A stretch of 64,000 nucleotides of DNA from Magnetococcus marinus MC-1 (GCF_000014865.1 NC_008576.1:1641501-1705500); one strand, 5' to 3'. Numbered from the stretch's first letter, positions 1-10,069 are shown. Made by a program: numbers and translations. Notes: generated by a model not told the origin, from the letters alone.

Positions 1-1420
1 GGTGACGTTTCTGTTGCTCGTCGGTCAGGTCGTCGTGGAAGCGAAGCTGCGGTTTGACATCGTCCGTACCGTCGGCGACGGTGGCGACCATGCGGCGCAA
101 TTCCCGCATCCACCATTGCAGGCGCACCTGGAGAAACGGCTGGCCATTGGGGTTCTTGGCTTCGGAAACCAGGGTCAGCAGGCTGTTCAGAACGTGGCTG
201 CGGTAGGCGCGATCCCCCGATTGCAGTTCGGTGGTGATGCGGGCCAATTCGGTCAGCAGGTCGTCATAATCCAGCGCCTGACCGCTCAAGACCTTCAATA
301 GGTTCTGGAAGAAGACGTGGCCGCGCAGGCGGTCGGCCAGTGCGGTGCGCCACGCGGGATCGTCGAAGTCGGCGATGGTCTCGCCGAACCAGAGTTCGTG
401 CTGCTTGGCGACATAGGCCCGATGGTTGGGGTGTGATGAGGGATCGATGTCGGCGACCTCTCCGCTGGAGGGAATGGCGACCTGACGGATCAGGCTGTTT
501 TCCAGGAACTGGCCCGCCTTCTGGCGTTGCTCGGTGATGATCGACCCTGGCTGGAAGGTCTCGCCGAAGACCTCCGAGGCGTAGTCCAACAGGGCCTTGG
601 CCCCCGAGGCGTCCCCCAGAGTGGCCGAGGTGCCGACGCAGCAGAGGTGGTTCTTGGGCGTGCCCAGGCGGGCCTTGAGGCGGCGGATCAGGCAGGCCAG
701 ATCGGTGCCTTGGGCGCCATCGAAGGTGTGCAGTTCGTCCACGACCAGATAGCGCAGGGTGTCGGCGTCGTTGTGCTGCCAGAGATCCCGATCCCTGGGA
801 CGGATCAGCAGGTAGTCCAGCATCTTGTAGTTGGTGAGCAAAATGTCGGGCGGGCTGCGGCGCTGGGTCTCCTTGTCGGTGATGATGTGGTCGGCCCCCA
901 TGACCTTGCACGGGTCGTGTTCGCTCTGGCCGATAAAGAGGCCAGCGGTAACGTGGCCCTTGAGGTTCGGGTTGTTAAAGACCAGCTTGGCGATACGGGC
1001 CGCTTGGTCGGAGGCCAGGGCGTTCATGGGGTAAATCAGGATCACCTTGACCCCAGGCTCACCACGATGCTGGTAGCAATAATCCAGGATGGGGTAGAGA
1101 AAGCATTCGGTCTTGCCCGACCCCGTTCCCGTCGCGACGATGGTGGATTGGGGCGGGGAGGCCGACAGCCGCTGGAACGCCTGTTCCTGGTGGCGATGGG
1201 CATTGAAAGGCATAGGGATGTCAGGGAAGAAGTCTTTGCCTGACGCCCCCTGCTCGAAGGGCAGTCCCAGGGAGAGGTATGGCCCCTTAAACACCTCCCC
1301 AGGCCGGGTCAGTAAATCACCCAATAGGCCATGGAAGTGCTGTGTGGCAATTGGGAAGGTGGTTTCCAGGAAGTCTTCGACCCCTTGGCGCAATTGATGT
1401 GTGAGGACGGAAGGGATCAT
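1..1420 (-). CDS. DEAD/DEAH-box helicase, N-terminal part (DruE/MrfA-like), runs off the window
   Basis: Reading the minus strand from an ATG at 1420 gives an unbroken frame of about 473 codons to the window edge. It contains a P-loop in ATGTGSGKTE, an LIYPMNALASDQ segment (motif Ia region), a DILLTNYKMLDYLL segment and a VVDELHTFDGAQG Walker B/motif II. These are typical of the large superfamily 2 helicases with a C-terminal DUF1998, such as DruE of Druantia and YprA/MrfA; the C-terminus is not visible here. Its ATG overlaps the methylase stop (ATGA), so the two are translationally coupled. I infer that it is a DNA translocase or nuclease-recruiting motor of an anti-phage operon. The match to DruE is from memory of family motifs, and DrmA of DISARM is the main alternative. 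Confidence 0.8.
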   Translation of the reverse strand, partial: MIPSVLTHQLRQGVEDFLETTFPIATQHFHGLLGDLLTRPGEVFKGPYLSLGLPFEQGASGKDFFPDIPMPFNAHRHQEQAFQRLSASPPQSTIVATGTGSGKTECFLYPILDYCYQHRGEPGVKVILIYPMNALASDQAARIAKLVFNNPNLKGHVTAGLFIGQSEHDPCKVMGADHIITDKETQRRSPPDILLTNYKMLDYLLIRPRDRDLWQHNDADTLRYLVVDELHTFDGAQGTDLACLIRRLKARLGTPKNHLCCVGTSATLGDASGAKALLDYASEVFGETFQPGSIITEQRQKAGQFLENSLIRQVAIPSSGEVADIDPSSHPNHRAYVAKQHELWFGETIADFDDPAWRTALADRLRGHVFFQNLLKVLSGQALDYDDLLTELARITTELQSGDRAYRSHVLNSLLTLVSEAKNPNGQPFLQVRLQWWMRELRRMVATVADGTDDVKPQLRFHDDLTDEQQKRH

Positions 1421-4400
1421 TTGCCGCCTCCACCAAACCGCTCTCCAAACGCCGCCCACACGGTCTCGTAATCCTTCTCCCGATCGCATTTGTCGAAGGG
1501 GGCGTGGTAGGTGATGGTGCGCTCGATGGGGCCACCGGGGAGGGTGTCGTCGGTGATGGTCTGCTCTACCGTACCCTCGCTCATGTCTTTAATTTTTTCC
1601 CACTCTTTGCGAGTAAAGCCAACTTCAGAGAAGCCCTTCTTTTTGATGAATGCAATTCGACCTGTATGGTCATAAAAGGTATGGTTCTCGATATTACGCA
1701 AACCAAAAAACTGTGCGCGGTAGATGGTTTGCAACTCGGCCAGGGTCAACCCCAAGGCCATGGCGGCCAGCACGTCGATCTCCACCAGGGCCTGCCGTCG
1801 GGCGTAGTCGGTGCGGAGGGCGCAGTCGCGGTGCCATTGGGGCGTCAGGTTGGTGAAAAAGCTATTTTCCAGTCGTGGGTCGTCCTTGGCCCAGCGGTCT
1901 TGCTGAAAGGCGGTGTCCCAGCACTCTGACCAGAGGTCTGCGTAGTGTGTTGTGAGGGCATTCAGTATGAGCGACCTGCCATGAAGGTATGGCCGGAATC
2001 TGTTCTCTTTGGACAGGATCGGGAGGCGCGTCAATAGCGACTTGTTTGCATGCCCGGCCCCAGTGCTTTTCACTAGGAAATCAACAGGAATTGATAGACT
2101 CAATCCAAAGAAATCCATGAGATCTAAATAGTTCGCGAAGACGGACCCAAAGCATGTATGAACGTGACCAATCCCCTTTGGGACGACCATCGGCACAAAT
2201 GTTCTTTCTCCAGACTGGCTCAACATCTCGCGACTGATTACCCGATAAAACCCCGTCACCGGCTCCCCATTCCACGGCACTTTCGGCGTCCGGCGCAGGT
2301 ACTCCGCAGGGTCTACGTCCGGGACGTAGTTAGTGCGGGGCAGGTAGTCGTCGGGAAGTTGGGTGAGGTCCAGTACACTGTAATGCTCTTTCTGAGTACA
2401 TTTCTTCCAGGGTGTTTTATTGAAAGGAGTGCCTACAAAAAAATGTGGGCCAGAGAGAATCCACTCCGATGGGCTGTCGGGGAAACGGGTCTCACGGCGG
2501 ATGGTGTGGTCTTTCTTGACCGCATTGGTCTCGTCCCACATCACCGTGGAGAAGTACTCGCCTTGCAGGTCACCCAATCGTCTTGGTTGAGTCGCAAACT
2601 TCTCCAACACCTGCATTAACTCCTGCGAATGCAATGCTGGCAAATGCGCCTGGAGGGGTGGCGTCCCCTCGGCATCGTAGAGACGAGCAAATAGCGCCAA
2701 CTCCTTTTCCGTTACATAGATGATTCGGCTTGGATGTCCATGGAATTGTAATTTGTTCTTGTCATTTTTGATTCCAGGAACTGGTTCAGTCGAGCCACCT
2801 GAAAAGCAAGTTTCTAACGTTTTCGGGTGATATAGGTTTGCTACTGAGATAAAAGAAATGTCATGAACTGTTTTTCCGTATATATTAATACTATACGTGC
2901 TGACAGGAGCAATATCCTGGAATAGACGTGCTTCATTCTGGAATTGAAAGTGCTGTCTTAGCTTTGGATACAAAGTACTTCTTAATGTTTGCCCTTTTGC
3001 ATCATCATAAGTTCCCTCAGGATGCACAAATCCAGAAACCCCTTTTTCCCGTCCAACCATCCACGCCTGGGGCAGAAAGCACTTGTAGAGATTGCTCTGT
3101 GATCCCTTCAACAAAGGGTAGTTCTGCTGGGCATTGAGGAAATTCTGGGTACCGTCGGACTCCTCGAAGGCGCTCAGGTAGCCGCTGCGCAGGTCGTATT
3201 TCTCCAACGTCTCCGCCCGCAACTGGGCCAGCTTGGAGGCGCTCAACTTGCGCAACACGAACAAAGGCTCCACGTCGCCCATGACGCCGCCTTCGTTCCA
3301 CTCCACCTTGATCCACGGCGGATTCCCCACCACCAGATCAAAGCCGCCCCGGTCGGCAAACAGGTCGGCGAATTCCAGTTCCCAGTGCAGGAAGCGATAG
3401 CGATCAGCCAGAGCCTGAATCAACCCCAGACGTGGCCGTTCCCGGCAGAGTCGATCCACATCGATAACCCCGTACTTGTCCTGGAACTCCATGGCCATCT
3501 GCTTGGGCATGGTGTCCGGGAAGAGCGAACCCTGCGCCTCGTCGCCAACCGTGGTGAAAAGGTTGCCTTCCAAGAGCAGCCCCACCTCCAGCAGGAACTC
3601 TTCCCGGCTGGGCAGCAGGTCGGCCTGTTCGATGGGCCAGAACCAGAGGGCGCACCAGTAGTCCATCACCAGTTTCAATCGGCGATAGAGGCTGGCGTTG
3701 GTATGGCCGGAGGAAAGAATCTCGCCGTTGAAAACCTTGTCCTTCCACTCGGTGGTGGTGAGTTTTGATTTTCCCTCTGGGCTGGTTTTCCCGAAGACCA
3801 CCAGATCGTCGGTGGTCTCCCGGCGGAGTCGGCGCAATTCGTCGGTGTGGGCCTGCCATAGGGTGTCGGCGGCATCCGAAAGCTTTTGCAGCTTCTTGGC
3901 CTGGGAGGCGGTCAGGGGTTTGATGAACTCTTTCTTCCACGCCTTGATGGCTTTGATTTCCTCCTCAGCCAGGCTCTTGACCACACGGTCGTTGTAATCC
4001 GCCATGCCCCGGTCGGGTAGCAGAAAGTGGTAGACGGTTCCGTTGGGCCGGGCATCTCCTGGTTTGACCCGCTCCGGCGTCACATCCAGCCACGTTTCGG
4101 CTCCGCGACCTTTGGCGGTAACCTGGGCTGCGGAGAAGACTTGCCGCCGCGCTCCCACCAGGGAGTTGCCGCAAACCAGTTGCATGCCAAACCAGGGCAC
4201 GAAGGCTCCCTGGTGGATGGTGTTGAGCCACAAGGAGACCTCGGCCAACTCCTTGGCCACCGGGTTCAAGTCCACGCCGAAGACGTTGTTGTCGGCCAGG
4301 AGCATCTTGACCCGCTGCTTTTCGTGAACATAACGGTCGTGGGGAATCATCTCCCCGGTTTCCGCCTGTTTGCGTTGCAGGTAGGCCTCGGCCAGTTGGT

Positions 4401-6156
4401 CCACCGTCTCGTTCAAGAACGCGGCGCTGCCCATGGCCGGCTCGCAGACGGTAAGATCCAGAATCTCATCAGCGCTCTTTCCCTCCAAAAGCTCCTTGAG
4501 GGCATATTTCACCAGACACTGGGTCAGTACCTCCGGGGTGTAATAGGAGGCCGACTTCTGCCGGTCCCGCCCTGCCAAGCGGTAGACAAACCGCCCTTTG
4601 GGGTGCATCACCAGCTCGCCCTCATCGTCGAAGACTTTCTCCTCCTCGGTGTACTCCGGCAACGCCTCCATCTTGACGAAATAACCGGTGCCCAAGGGAT
4701 TGAACTCCTCCCCGGCGGGTTTCACCTCATACAAATCGGTTTCAGCGAAGAACCCCCGATAGGAGAGCAATGCCTCGTAGACGGCCCCCAACTGGTTGAT
4801 GCCCAACTGGGCATAGGAGACACGCCCACGGCGGTTCTTCCTGCCCTTTTTGGGTCGAGTCAGCGACATCAACTCAATCACCCGTTGCAGCACATGGTTG
4901 CGCAGTTTGGCCCGACTCAGGATGGGCGTCTGCTCCGGATCAAACAGATGAGAACGCAACGGAGGAATCTTGAATGATCCATGAATGGGTTTGTCCAAGT
5001 CAGCCAACAGAGAATCCGTGGCGAATTCGTGAGCCCGCTTCTCGGGCGGCCAGCCCCCATAAATCATCCGGAACAGAAGCTGAACGGATTCGTGCAGGTA
5101 GTAACCGTTGCGGGACTCCTCGGTGGTGAGCTGCACCATCTCCAGATCGCGCAGGGTCTCCAGGCTGTATCCCTCGCGATAGGCGTCGGCCTGCATGGGG
5201 GCGTATCCCAGTTCGGGCCGCGCCTCAATGTAGAAGAGGAACAGCAGACGGTACATGTAGCGCAGGCACTCCAAACTGAGCTTGTCCGCCATCTCCCGGC
5301 CATAGATTTTTTCGTGGTGTTTTTCGCGCAGGAACCAGACCGCCTCGTTGCCGATCAACTCGATGGCCTCACGCAAGGCGTATTTCAGATCCTCGGAGAC
5401 CGAAAAGGCGTGCTTGTGGGAGTTCTCATCCAGGGAGTCCAGCAGCGACAAGCCCTCTTCGGGGCAGACGCTATCCCGATGCAACAGGGCGGCCATGGCC
5501 TGGAGGGTGGAGGTTTCTCTACGGCCCAGGATTTCTGACAGGTCAAAACGCAGCAGCCTTTTTTCATTCCACTTGCCACGGTCGATCAGAACGACCTGGG
5601 CATCGGAGACCAGGATCACCCAACGGGGCGGCTCCTCCCGACCAAAGACCGTCTTGGTCACGATCTCTTCCATGGATAGCGCTACCCATTGGTCATCGGG
5701 CTTCTCTTCTCCTTGGTATTGGCAGACAGCAGGTGACAGGGCCAAGGGGTCGGTGATGTCTTGGGCGGTGTCAAACGCCTCCACCACCCACAGCTCGGGC
5801 GCACCGTTGGTTCGGGCCACTTCAGCCAAAAGCGGCAATCGAGCCTCGTCATTGACAACCTTCTGCTGTGGGTTCCAGGCGTAGCCCAACACGGGCAAGA
5901 GTTCCGCAAGAAAATCCCGCTGGAGCGCCAGACGGGCCTCGGGTTTGCGCTCCTTCTCCCACTGGCTGCGAAACGCGAAGTAGGCTTTGCTCAATCCGCG
6001 CAACAGGGCGGGAGGCGCACGGTAGCCCTCATCGTCGCTCTCCCTTTGACTCCACTGGCCAAGCACCTCCTTGAGATCACCTTCCAGGATCGCAGTCAGG
6101 TAATGATGGGTGTAGAATTCGTTTTCGTTGCTGATACCCGTCAAATCGATGGTCAT
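1417..6156 (-). CDS. Large Eco57I-type N6-adenine DNA methyltransferase (defence operon)
   Basis: A 1,579-aa protein. Residues about 535-580 carry the amino-methylase core: SASYYTPEVLT, then motif I as CEPAMGSAAF. The catalytic motif IV is NPPW near residue 945, in DLVVGNPPWIKVEW. The roughly 530-residue N-terminal region and the C-terminal region probably serve target recognition. This size and layout match the methylases of type I DISARM (DrmMI) and BREX PglX-like enzymes, which mark self DNA. It starts 10 bp after the SNF2 helicase stop and its own stop overlaps the next helicase start, so it belongs to one transcription unit. All catalytic motifs look intact. It could also act as a bifunctional type IIG enzyme, but I see no clear PD-(D/E)XK nuclease motif. 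Confidence 0.88.
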   Translation of the reverse strand: MTIDLTGISNENEFYTHHYLTAILEGDLKEVLGQWSQRESDDEGYRAPPALLRGLSKAYFAFRSQWEKERKPEARLALQRDFLAELLPVLGYAWNPQQKVVNDEARLPLLAEVARTNGAPELWVVEAFDTAQDITDPLALSPAVCQYQGEEKPDDQWVALSMEEIVTKTVFGREEPPRWVILVSDAQVVLIDRGKWNEKRLLRFDLSEILGRRETSTLQAMAALLHRDSVCPEEGLSLLDSLDENSHKHAFSVSEDLKYALREAIELIGNEAVWFLREKHHEKIYGREMADKLSLECLRYMYRLLFLFYIEARPELGYAPMQADAYREGYSLETLRDLEMVQLTTEESRNGYYLHESVQLLFRMIYGGWPPEKRAHEFATDSLLADLDKPIHGSFKIPPLRSHLFDPEQTPILSRAKLRNHVLQRVIELMSLTRPKKGRKNRRGRVSYAQLGINQLGAVYEALLSYRGFFAETDLYEVKPAGEEFNPLGTGYFVKMEALPEYTEEEKVFDDEGELVMHPKGRFVYRLAGRDRQKSASYYTPEVLTQCLVKYALKELLEGKSADEILDLTVCEPAMGSAAFLNETVDQLAEAYLQRKQAETGEMIPHDRYVHEKQRVKMLLADNNVFGVDLNPVAKELAEVSLWLNTIHQGAFVPWFGMQLVCGNSLVGARRQVFSAAQVTAKGRGAETWLDVTPERVKPGDARPNGTVYHFLLPDRGMADYNDRVVKSLAEEEIKAIKAWKKEFIKPLTASQAKKLQKLSDAADTLWQAHTDELRRLRRETTDDLVVFGKTSPEGKSKLTTTEWKDKVFNGEILSSGHTNASLYRRLKLVMDYWCALWFWPIEQADLLPSREEFLLEVGLLLEGNLFTTVGDEAQGSLFPDTMPKQMAMEFQDKYGVIDVDRLCRERPRLGLIQALADRYRFLHWELEFADLFADRGGFDLVVGNPPWIKVEWNEGGVMGDVEPLFVLRKLSASKLAQLRAETLEKYDLRSGYLSAFEESDGTQNFLNAQQNYPLLKGSQSNLYKCFLPQAWMVGREKGVSGFVHPEGTYDDAKGQTLRSTLYPKLRQHFQFQNEARLFQDIAPVSTYSINIYGKTVHDISFISVANLYHPKTLETCFSGGSTEPVPGIKNDKNKLQFHGHPSRIIYVTEKELALFARLYDAEGTPPLQAHLPALHSQELMQVLEKFATQPRRLGDLQGEYFSTVMWDETNAVKKDHTIRRETRFPDSPSEWILSGPHFFVGTPFNKTPWKKCTQKEHYSVLDLTQLPDDYLPRTNYVPDVDPAEYLRRTPKVPWNGEPVTGFYRVISREMLSQSGERTFVPMVVPKGIGHVHTCFGSVFANYLDLMDFFGLSLSIPVDFLVKSTGAGHANKSLLTRLPILSKENRFRPYLHGRSLILNALTTHYADLWSECWDTAFQQDRWAKDDPRLENSFFTNLTPQWHRDCALRTDYARRQALVEIDVLAAMALGLTLAELQTIYRAQFFGLRNIENHTFYDHTGRIAFIKKKGFSEVGFTRKEWEKIKDMSEGTVEQTITDDTLPGGPIERTITYHAPFDKCDREKDYETVWAAFGERFGGGGK

Positions 6157-6165
6157 GATTTCCCC

Positions 6166-9030
6166 CTACCTCTGCCTGCCGACGAGAACAGCCGCCACCT
6201 GGATATAGGCGTGCTCTTCGGTGGTCATGGTATCCTCGACCCACTCCAGGTAAGTATCGAACAACGTATCAATCCGTCTCTTTTCCTGCTCTTTGCGACT
6301 CTCCACAATGCTGGCCGCCTGTTTCAGGTCATCAAAGCGCAGTTCCAGTTGCTGGAATTGCCTTCCGCGCAGCCCTTCCAGCCTCTTTAACTGGTCGTTG
6401 AGCTTGGGGTTGATATGATCCTCAAAATCATTGCGCTGACCTGACATCCACCCTCTCGCCCGCTCCACGGCCTTGGGCAACAACTGCTTGAGGAGAAAAT
6501 CGTCCATATAAACCATGGGATTGGGAATCAAGCGTTTGCCCAACCCTGTACGGCCCAAGAGGGTGTCGAGTTCTTCAATTTCACTGAAGTCCTTCCCCTG
6601 GAAGCCAACGCCAAACCAGCGATGAACAAGAGGGTGACCTTTGCGGTTGGGAATCAGGCCCGACATCAGGAAGACCGTTTCATCTCCACCCAGCCCTTGG
6701 TTCAACCAGATGACGGGGGCCTCATGACGCTTGAACGCCGCCAGCACCTGATCGTTGACCCACTGCATCATGGGGTTCTGCTCCCAGAGGTAGTGAATGG
6801 TGGGCCATGCGTTCTCATCCTTGCGGCTGCGCTTGATTTCCTGCTGGATGACGTCCCGATCCTGCGAGAGAGAAAACTGGCCGTTTTCAGGCCAAATCTC
6901 CCTGGGGAGAAAACGGAAACGCTGTTTCAGTTCCTTGGGGGCCGTGAACTCCACCATCTTGGCCTGAGCATCCATGCGCACCTGCAGGTCGCGGTTTTCG
7001 CCTAAATGGCTCAGGGCCGCTTCCAGGTAGGCATAGTCGTCGGCGAACAGGGCGGGCATTCTGGCCTTGTTGTCCGTGGCCATCTCGCCTGCAGGCGGAG
7101 GCGTGTTGCCCATGATCATGGAGAGCACGTCCCACTGCTCCTCTGGCTTACTTTGACGTTCGGCCTCGAACTGTTCGGGTGTCTTGCTCGCCTCCATGGC
7201 TTCGGCGGTCAGGCGCTCTTCCTCATTGATATCGTAAACACCCATAAAAGCTGCAGGATCGCCGATGTTCTTGGTGGCCTGCTCGTCCTTCTGGATCAGC
7301 AGTTCCAGAATACGCATATCCCCACGGATTTTGTCGTTCTGACTGTTGGTCGTCAGGTAAACGATGTGGGGCGTCTGTTCCTGGCCGTAACGGTCGATAC
7401 GCCCGTTGCGCTGCTGGAACACCATCAACGACCACGGGATATCAAAGTGGATCATCCGATGGCACAGGTAGTGAAGGTTGATTCCCTCCGAGGCCACGTC
7501 CGAAGCGATGAGCAGACGGACAGGCTCCTCATCCTTGCCGAACGCCTCTACCACCTGCTGCTGCTCCACATCGGACATGGACCCGTGGAGAATCTCCACC
7601 TGCTTGTCCTTGAGTTTGAGATCCCGAGGCAGATGCTCTGCCAGAAACTTCAGCGTCTCGATACGCTCGGTGAAGAGCACGAGGCGGTCAGCGGTATTCT
7701 TGCCATCCCAGCCAAAATCCCTGCGGATGGCCTGAACCAGACGCTGGTATTTGGTGAAATGTTCAGGGGTGATCTGCCTCACCTCCTCGGCCAGAACCTT
7801 CAGAACCCCAATGTCCTCTTGCAAATCGGGGTTCTCCTGTTTCTCCAACTGGCGGATGCGATTGCCAATGGTCTGCATGCAAGCCATCGGACTGGAGAAG
7901 AGGGATTTCTCCAACGTTGTTTTGAAGAGTTCACCCGCACCCTTGCCGCGATCCAGTTTGGCGAAGCGGGTGGCGGTCAAAGTATCGAAGGCGGCTTCCT
8001 CGACAGGTGAGGCATCGCAGGGTGCGGTGGCAATCTTCCGTTCCTTGAATGCGCTGGCCACCTGGGACTGGATGTCCTTCTTGAACCGCCGAATGAACAG
8101 CCCTTGGATTTCGTCTTTTGTGTATTCACCCGGGTTGGCGATAGCCGTCGGATCGAGCATGTTCATCAGACTGGCGAAGCTCTCGGCGCTGCCATCATGG
8201 GGCGTGGCTGAGAGCATGATCAAAGTATCCGAACGGGTGGAGAGCAGTTTGGCCAAACGAGACCGCAGCGAAGCTCCCTTGCCGCGCTCGGCCACATTGT
8301 GGGCTTCATCAATAATGATGATGTCCCACCATGCGTTCTCCAGGTACGTGCGGTATTCGGCATCCTGTTTGAGGGTATCGATGGAGACGATGGATTTGTC
8401 AAAGTAGTGGAACGGGTTGTGGTTGGTTGGAATGCGGGAGCGGATGCGCTGGAGGCCAATGGAGTCCAGTCGTGTAAGCGGAATGGTAAAGCGGCTCCAG
8501 AACTCTTTCTGGAACTGCGTCAACATGCTCTTGACTGCCGCGACCAGAATGCGTTTGCCACGACCACGGCGAATCAGTTCTGAGACCAGGATGCCAGCCT
8601 CCAAAGTCTTGCCAAGACCGACAGAATCAGCAATGAGAATCCGCTGCCTGGGTTGTTGCAGAGCCTGGATGGCTGGGTCGAGTTGGTAGGGCACCGCATC
8701 CATAGCCGCACGATGGCCGGTATAAATACGCTCATCCGTTGGTGGGGTCTGACGGAGCAGGCTTTCCAGGTATAGCAACGACGACCGGTAGCCGCTGGAC
8801 TCATCCTGAACCAGATTGGTCTTGGCAGGATCCAACACCTCAATTTTGTCGTCAATCTCGGTCAGGAAAATCGCTTCTTTGTCCCTCACCAGTTCGGAAA
8901 TTCCGACCACCTTCAATGCCTGACCACCGGTGGAGGTGTTGTCCACCCGACGGATGAGCCATTCGGCGTCCCTGGCAAGGATGCGCGCCCCTGGGGCAAA
9001 AGAAGTTTTTGACCAATTCATCCCAGACAT
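6166..9030 (-). CDS. SNF2-family helicase (DrmD-like)
   Basis: A superfamily 2 ATPase of 954 aa from the start chosen here. A P-loop (ADSVGLGKTLEAG) lies near residue 137 and motif II is IIDEAHN near 240. Motif III is LSATPHDG, and motifs V-VI are SDVASEGINL and QRNGRIDRYGQ. This is the SNF2/RapA pattern seen in DrmD of type I DISARM, which feeds DNA translocation by the complex. An upstream ATG at 9066 would add 12 residues, but the ATG at 9030 has GGAG eight bases before it and is preferred. The gene lies between the WYL regulator (82-bp gap) and the methylase (9-bp gap). SNF2 + methylase + helicase is the DISARM gene order, though the other DISARM genes (drmB, drmC) cannot be judged because the operon leaves the window. 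Confidence 0.87.
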   Translation of the reverse strand: MSGMNWSKTSFAPGARILARDAEWLIRRVDNTSTGGQALKVVGISELVRDKEAIFLTEIDDKIEVLDPAKTNLVQDESSGYRSSLLYLESLLRQTPPTDERIYTGHRAAMDAVPYQLDPAIQALQQPRQRILIADSVGLGKTLEAGILVSELIRRGRGKRILVAAVKSMLTQFQKEFWSRFTIPLTRLDSIGLQRIRSRIPTNHNPFHYFDKSIVSIDTLKQDAEYRTYLENAWWDIIIIDEAHNVAERGKGASLRSRLAKLLSTRSDTLIMLSATPHDGSAESFASLMNMLDPTAIANPGEYTKDEIQGLFIRRFKKDIQSQVASAFKERKIATAPCDASPVEEAAFDTLTATRFAKLDRGKGAGELFKTTLEKSLFSSPMACMQTIGNRIRQLEKQENPDLQEDIGVLKVLAEEVRQITPEHFTKYQRLVQAIRRDFGWDGKNTADRLVLFTERIETLKFLAEHLPRDLKLKDKQVEILHGSMSDVEQQQVVEAFGKDEEPVRLLIASDVASEGINLHYLCHRMIHFDIPWSLMVFQQRNGRIDRYGQEQTPHIVYLTTNSQNDKIRGDMRILELLIQKDEQATKNIGDPAAFMGVYDINEEERLTAEAMEASKTPEQFEAERQSKPEEQWDVLSMIMGNTPPPAGEMATDNKARMPALFADDYAYLEAALSHLGENRDLQVRMDAQAKMVEFTAPKELKQRFRFLPREIWPENGQFSLSQDRDVIQQEIKRSRKDENAWPTIHYLWEQNPMMQWVNDQVLAAFKRHEAPVIWLNQGLGGDETVFLMSGLIPNRKGHPLVHRWFGVGFQGKDFSEIEELDTLLGRTGLGKRLIPNPMVYMDDFLLKQLLPKAVERARGWMSGQRNDFEDHINPKLNDQLKRLEGLRGRQFQQLELRFDDLKQAASIVESRKEQEKRRIDTLFDTYLEWVEDTMTTEEHAYIQVAAVLVGRQR

Positions 9031-9081
9031 GTGACAGGCTCCATGTAATTGGAAGCGGAATTCCATACCCAGTAAGGCATT

Positions 9082-9097
9082 TTGACCAATAGGGTCA
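9082..9097. promoter_or_regulatory. Possible operator motif TTGACCAA-N5-TCA
   Basis: In the gap between the WYL gene and the helicase, TGACC and GGTCA form a short inverted repeat with a 5-base spacer. The half-site TTGACCAA recurs at 10042-10049, upstream of the divergent module, followed by TCA after a slightly different spacer. Two copies beside a WYL regulator suggest its binding sites, as BrxR/CapW proteins bind inverted repeats upstream of their operons. The motif is short and could be chance. Confidence 0.25.
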
Positions 9098-9112
9098 TAT
9101 CAGCATACTTCC

Positions 9113-10009
9113 TCACGAAGCATTGCCCTCCGAACGCGAGAAGACGGCGTATACCTCATCAGCATTGATCAAAACGATCTGCTGATGCTTGGGCTGACGA
9201 ACGTCGGGGTCAATATCCAGCCCCATACGCTTGAGGAAGTAGAAGAGGAACCCGCGCCGCACCGGAATTACCAACTCACCATTCTCCATACCATAGTCCA
9301 ACTCGATAGCGATGCGCTGAGTCTCAGTCAGTTTTGGGTGCGGCCCAATCCGCACATCAATGAACTCTTGCCACTCCACATCCTCGGTCGGATCCAGATC
9401 ATGTTCCTTAGTCAGGCGAATGCTGACAATCCGCGCTAGCACAAAATCCTTGAACGCCTCACCACGATGACACCATGCTCGCACATGCCACCTGTAGCCA
9501 TCAAAGGCCAACGCATGGGGCGTGATCCAACGCCACTCTGGCTCCGGCGCATTCATGGACTGATAACGCACCTGAACGGCCAACTTCTCCCGGATCGCTC
9601 CAACCACCTTTCGCAACCGCATGGGATCAATACCACGACGTGGTTGCGGCAGCACGTCATAGGAGGGGATGCTGTACAGCCAACACTCCTCCTCGGTCAT
9701 AATTCCCGAGGAGAGCGAGAGCATGTTGGCCAGGTAGCGATCGGAATCCGGGTTCAGGAATTTGGGCTTGAAATCCTTGTCGGGGTAGTAGCACTTCGCT
9801 CGGATGTCGTAGTGGATATTTTCCGGTGCGACCTCCTGGTACTTGCCCAGGTCAGCCGATGCCTGCGGCACCGAGACGCCGAACTTCTCAATCAGATCTC
9901 TCCGATTGATCCGCCCCTCCCAGAAGAGCCGGAATTCAATGAACTCCATTCTGCGCTCTACACCCCAGCGCAACTCTTTCCCGGATTTCGCTTTTTTCTC
10001 TTCTGACAT
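9113..10009 (-). CDS. WYL-domain transcriptional regulator (BrxR/CapW type)
   Basis: About 298 aa. Residues 15-60 look like a winged helix (RLFWEGRINRRDLIEKFG...VPQASADL). A WYL region follows at about 130-200, including RWITPHALAFDGYRWHVRAW, and a C-terminal domain ends the protein. This matches the BrxR/CapW regulators found at the head of BREX, CBASS and other defence operons, where they repress until infection changes a ligand bound by the WYL domain. It is the first gene of the minus-strand defence operon, so autoregulation and control of the helicase/methylase genes are likely. A GTG at 10021 could add four residues; the ATG at 10009 was chosen. Confidence 0.85.
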   Translation of the reverse strand: MSEEKKAKSGKELRWGVERRMEFIEFRLFWEGRINRRDLIEKFGVSVPQASADLGKYQEVAPENIHYDIRAKCYYPDKDFKPKFLNPDSDRYLANMLSLSSGIMTEEECWLYSIPSYDVLPQPRRGIDPMRLRKVVGAIREKLAVQVRYQSMNAPEPEWRWITPHALAFDGYRWHVRAWCHRGEAFKDFVLARIVSIRLTKEHDLDPTEDVEWQEFIDVRIGPHPKLTETQRIAIELDYGMENGELVIPVRRGFLFYFLKRMGLDIDPDVRQPKHQQIVLINADEVYAVFSRSEGNAS

Positions 10010-10041
10010 CTCTGTCACCAATAAACCGTAAAGAAACTGTA

Positions 10042-10069
10042 TTGACCAAACGATCAGAAATGGTATAGT
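10042..10069 (+). promoter_or_regulatory. Sigma-70-like promoter for the rightward module
   Basis: TTGACC (10042-10047) and TATAGT (10064-10069) are separated by 16 bp, a good -35/-10 pair facing right. It sits in the divergent gap between the WYL gene and the rightward ATPase/kinase operon. The -35 overlaps the TTGACCAA half-site noted at 9082, so the WYL protein may control both directions. Confidence 0.45.

Noticed and set aside
264-1243. Long frames opposite or offset to the helicase
   Set aside because: Only the minus-strand frame from 1420 carries helicase motifs; the others are high-GC shadows.
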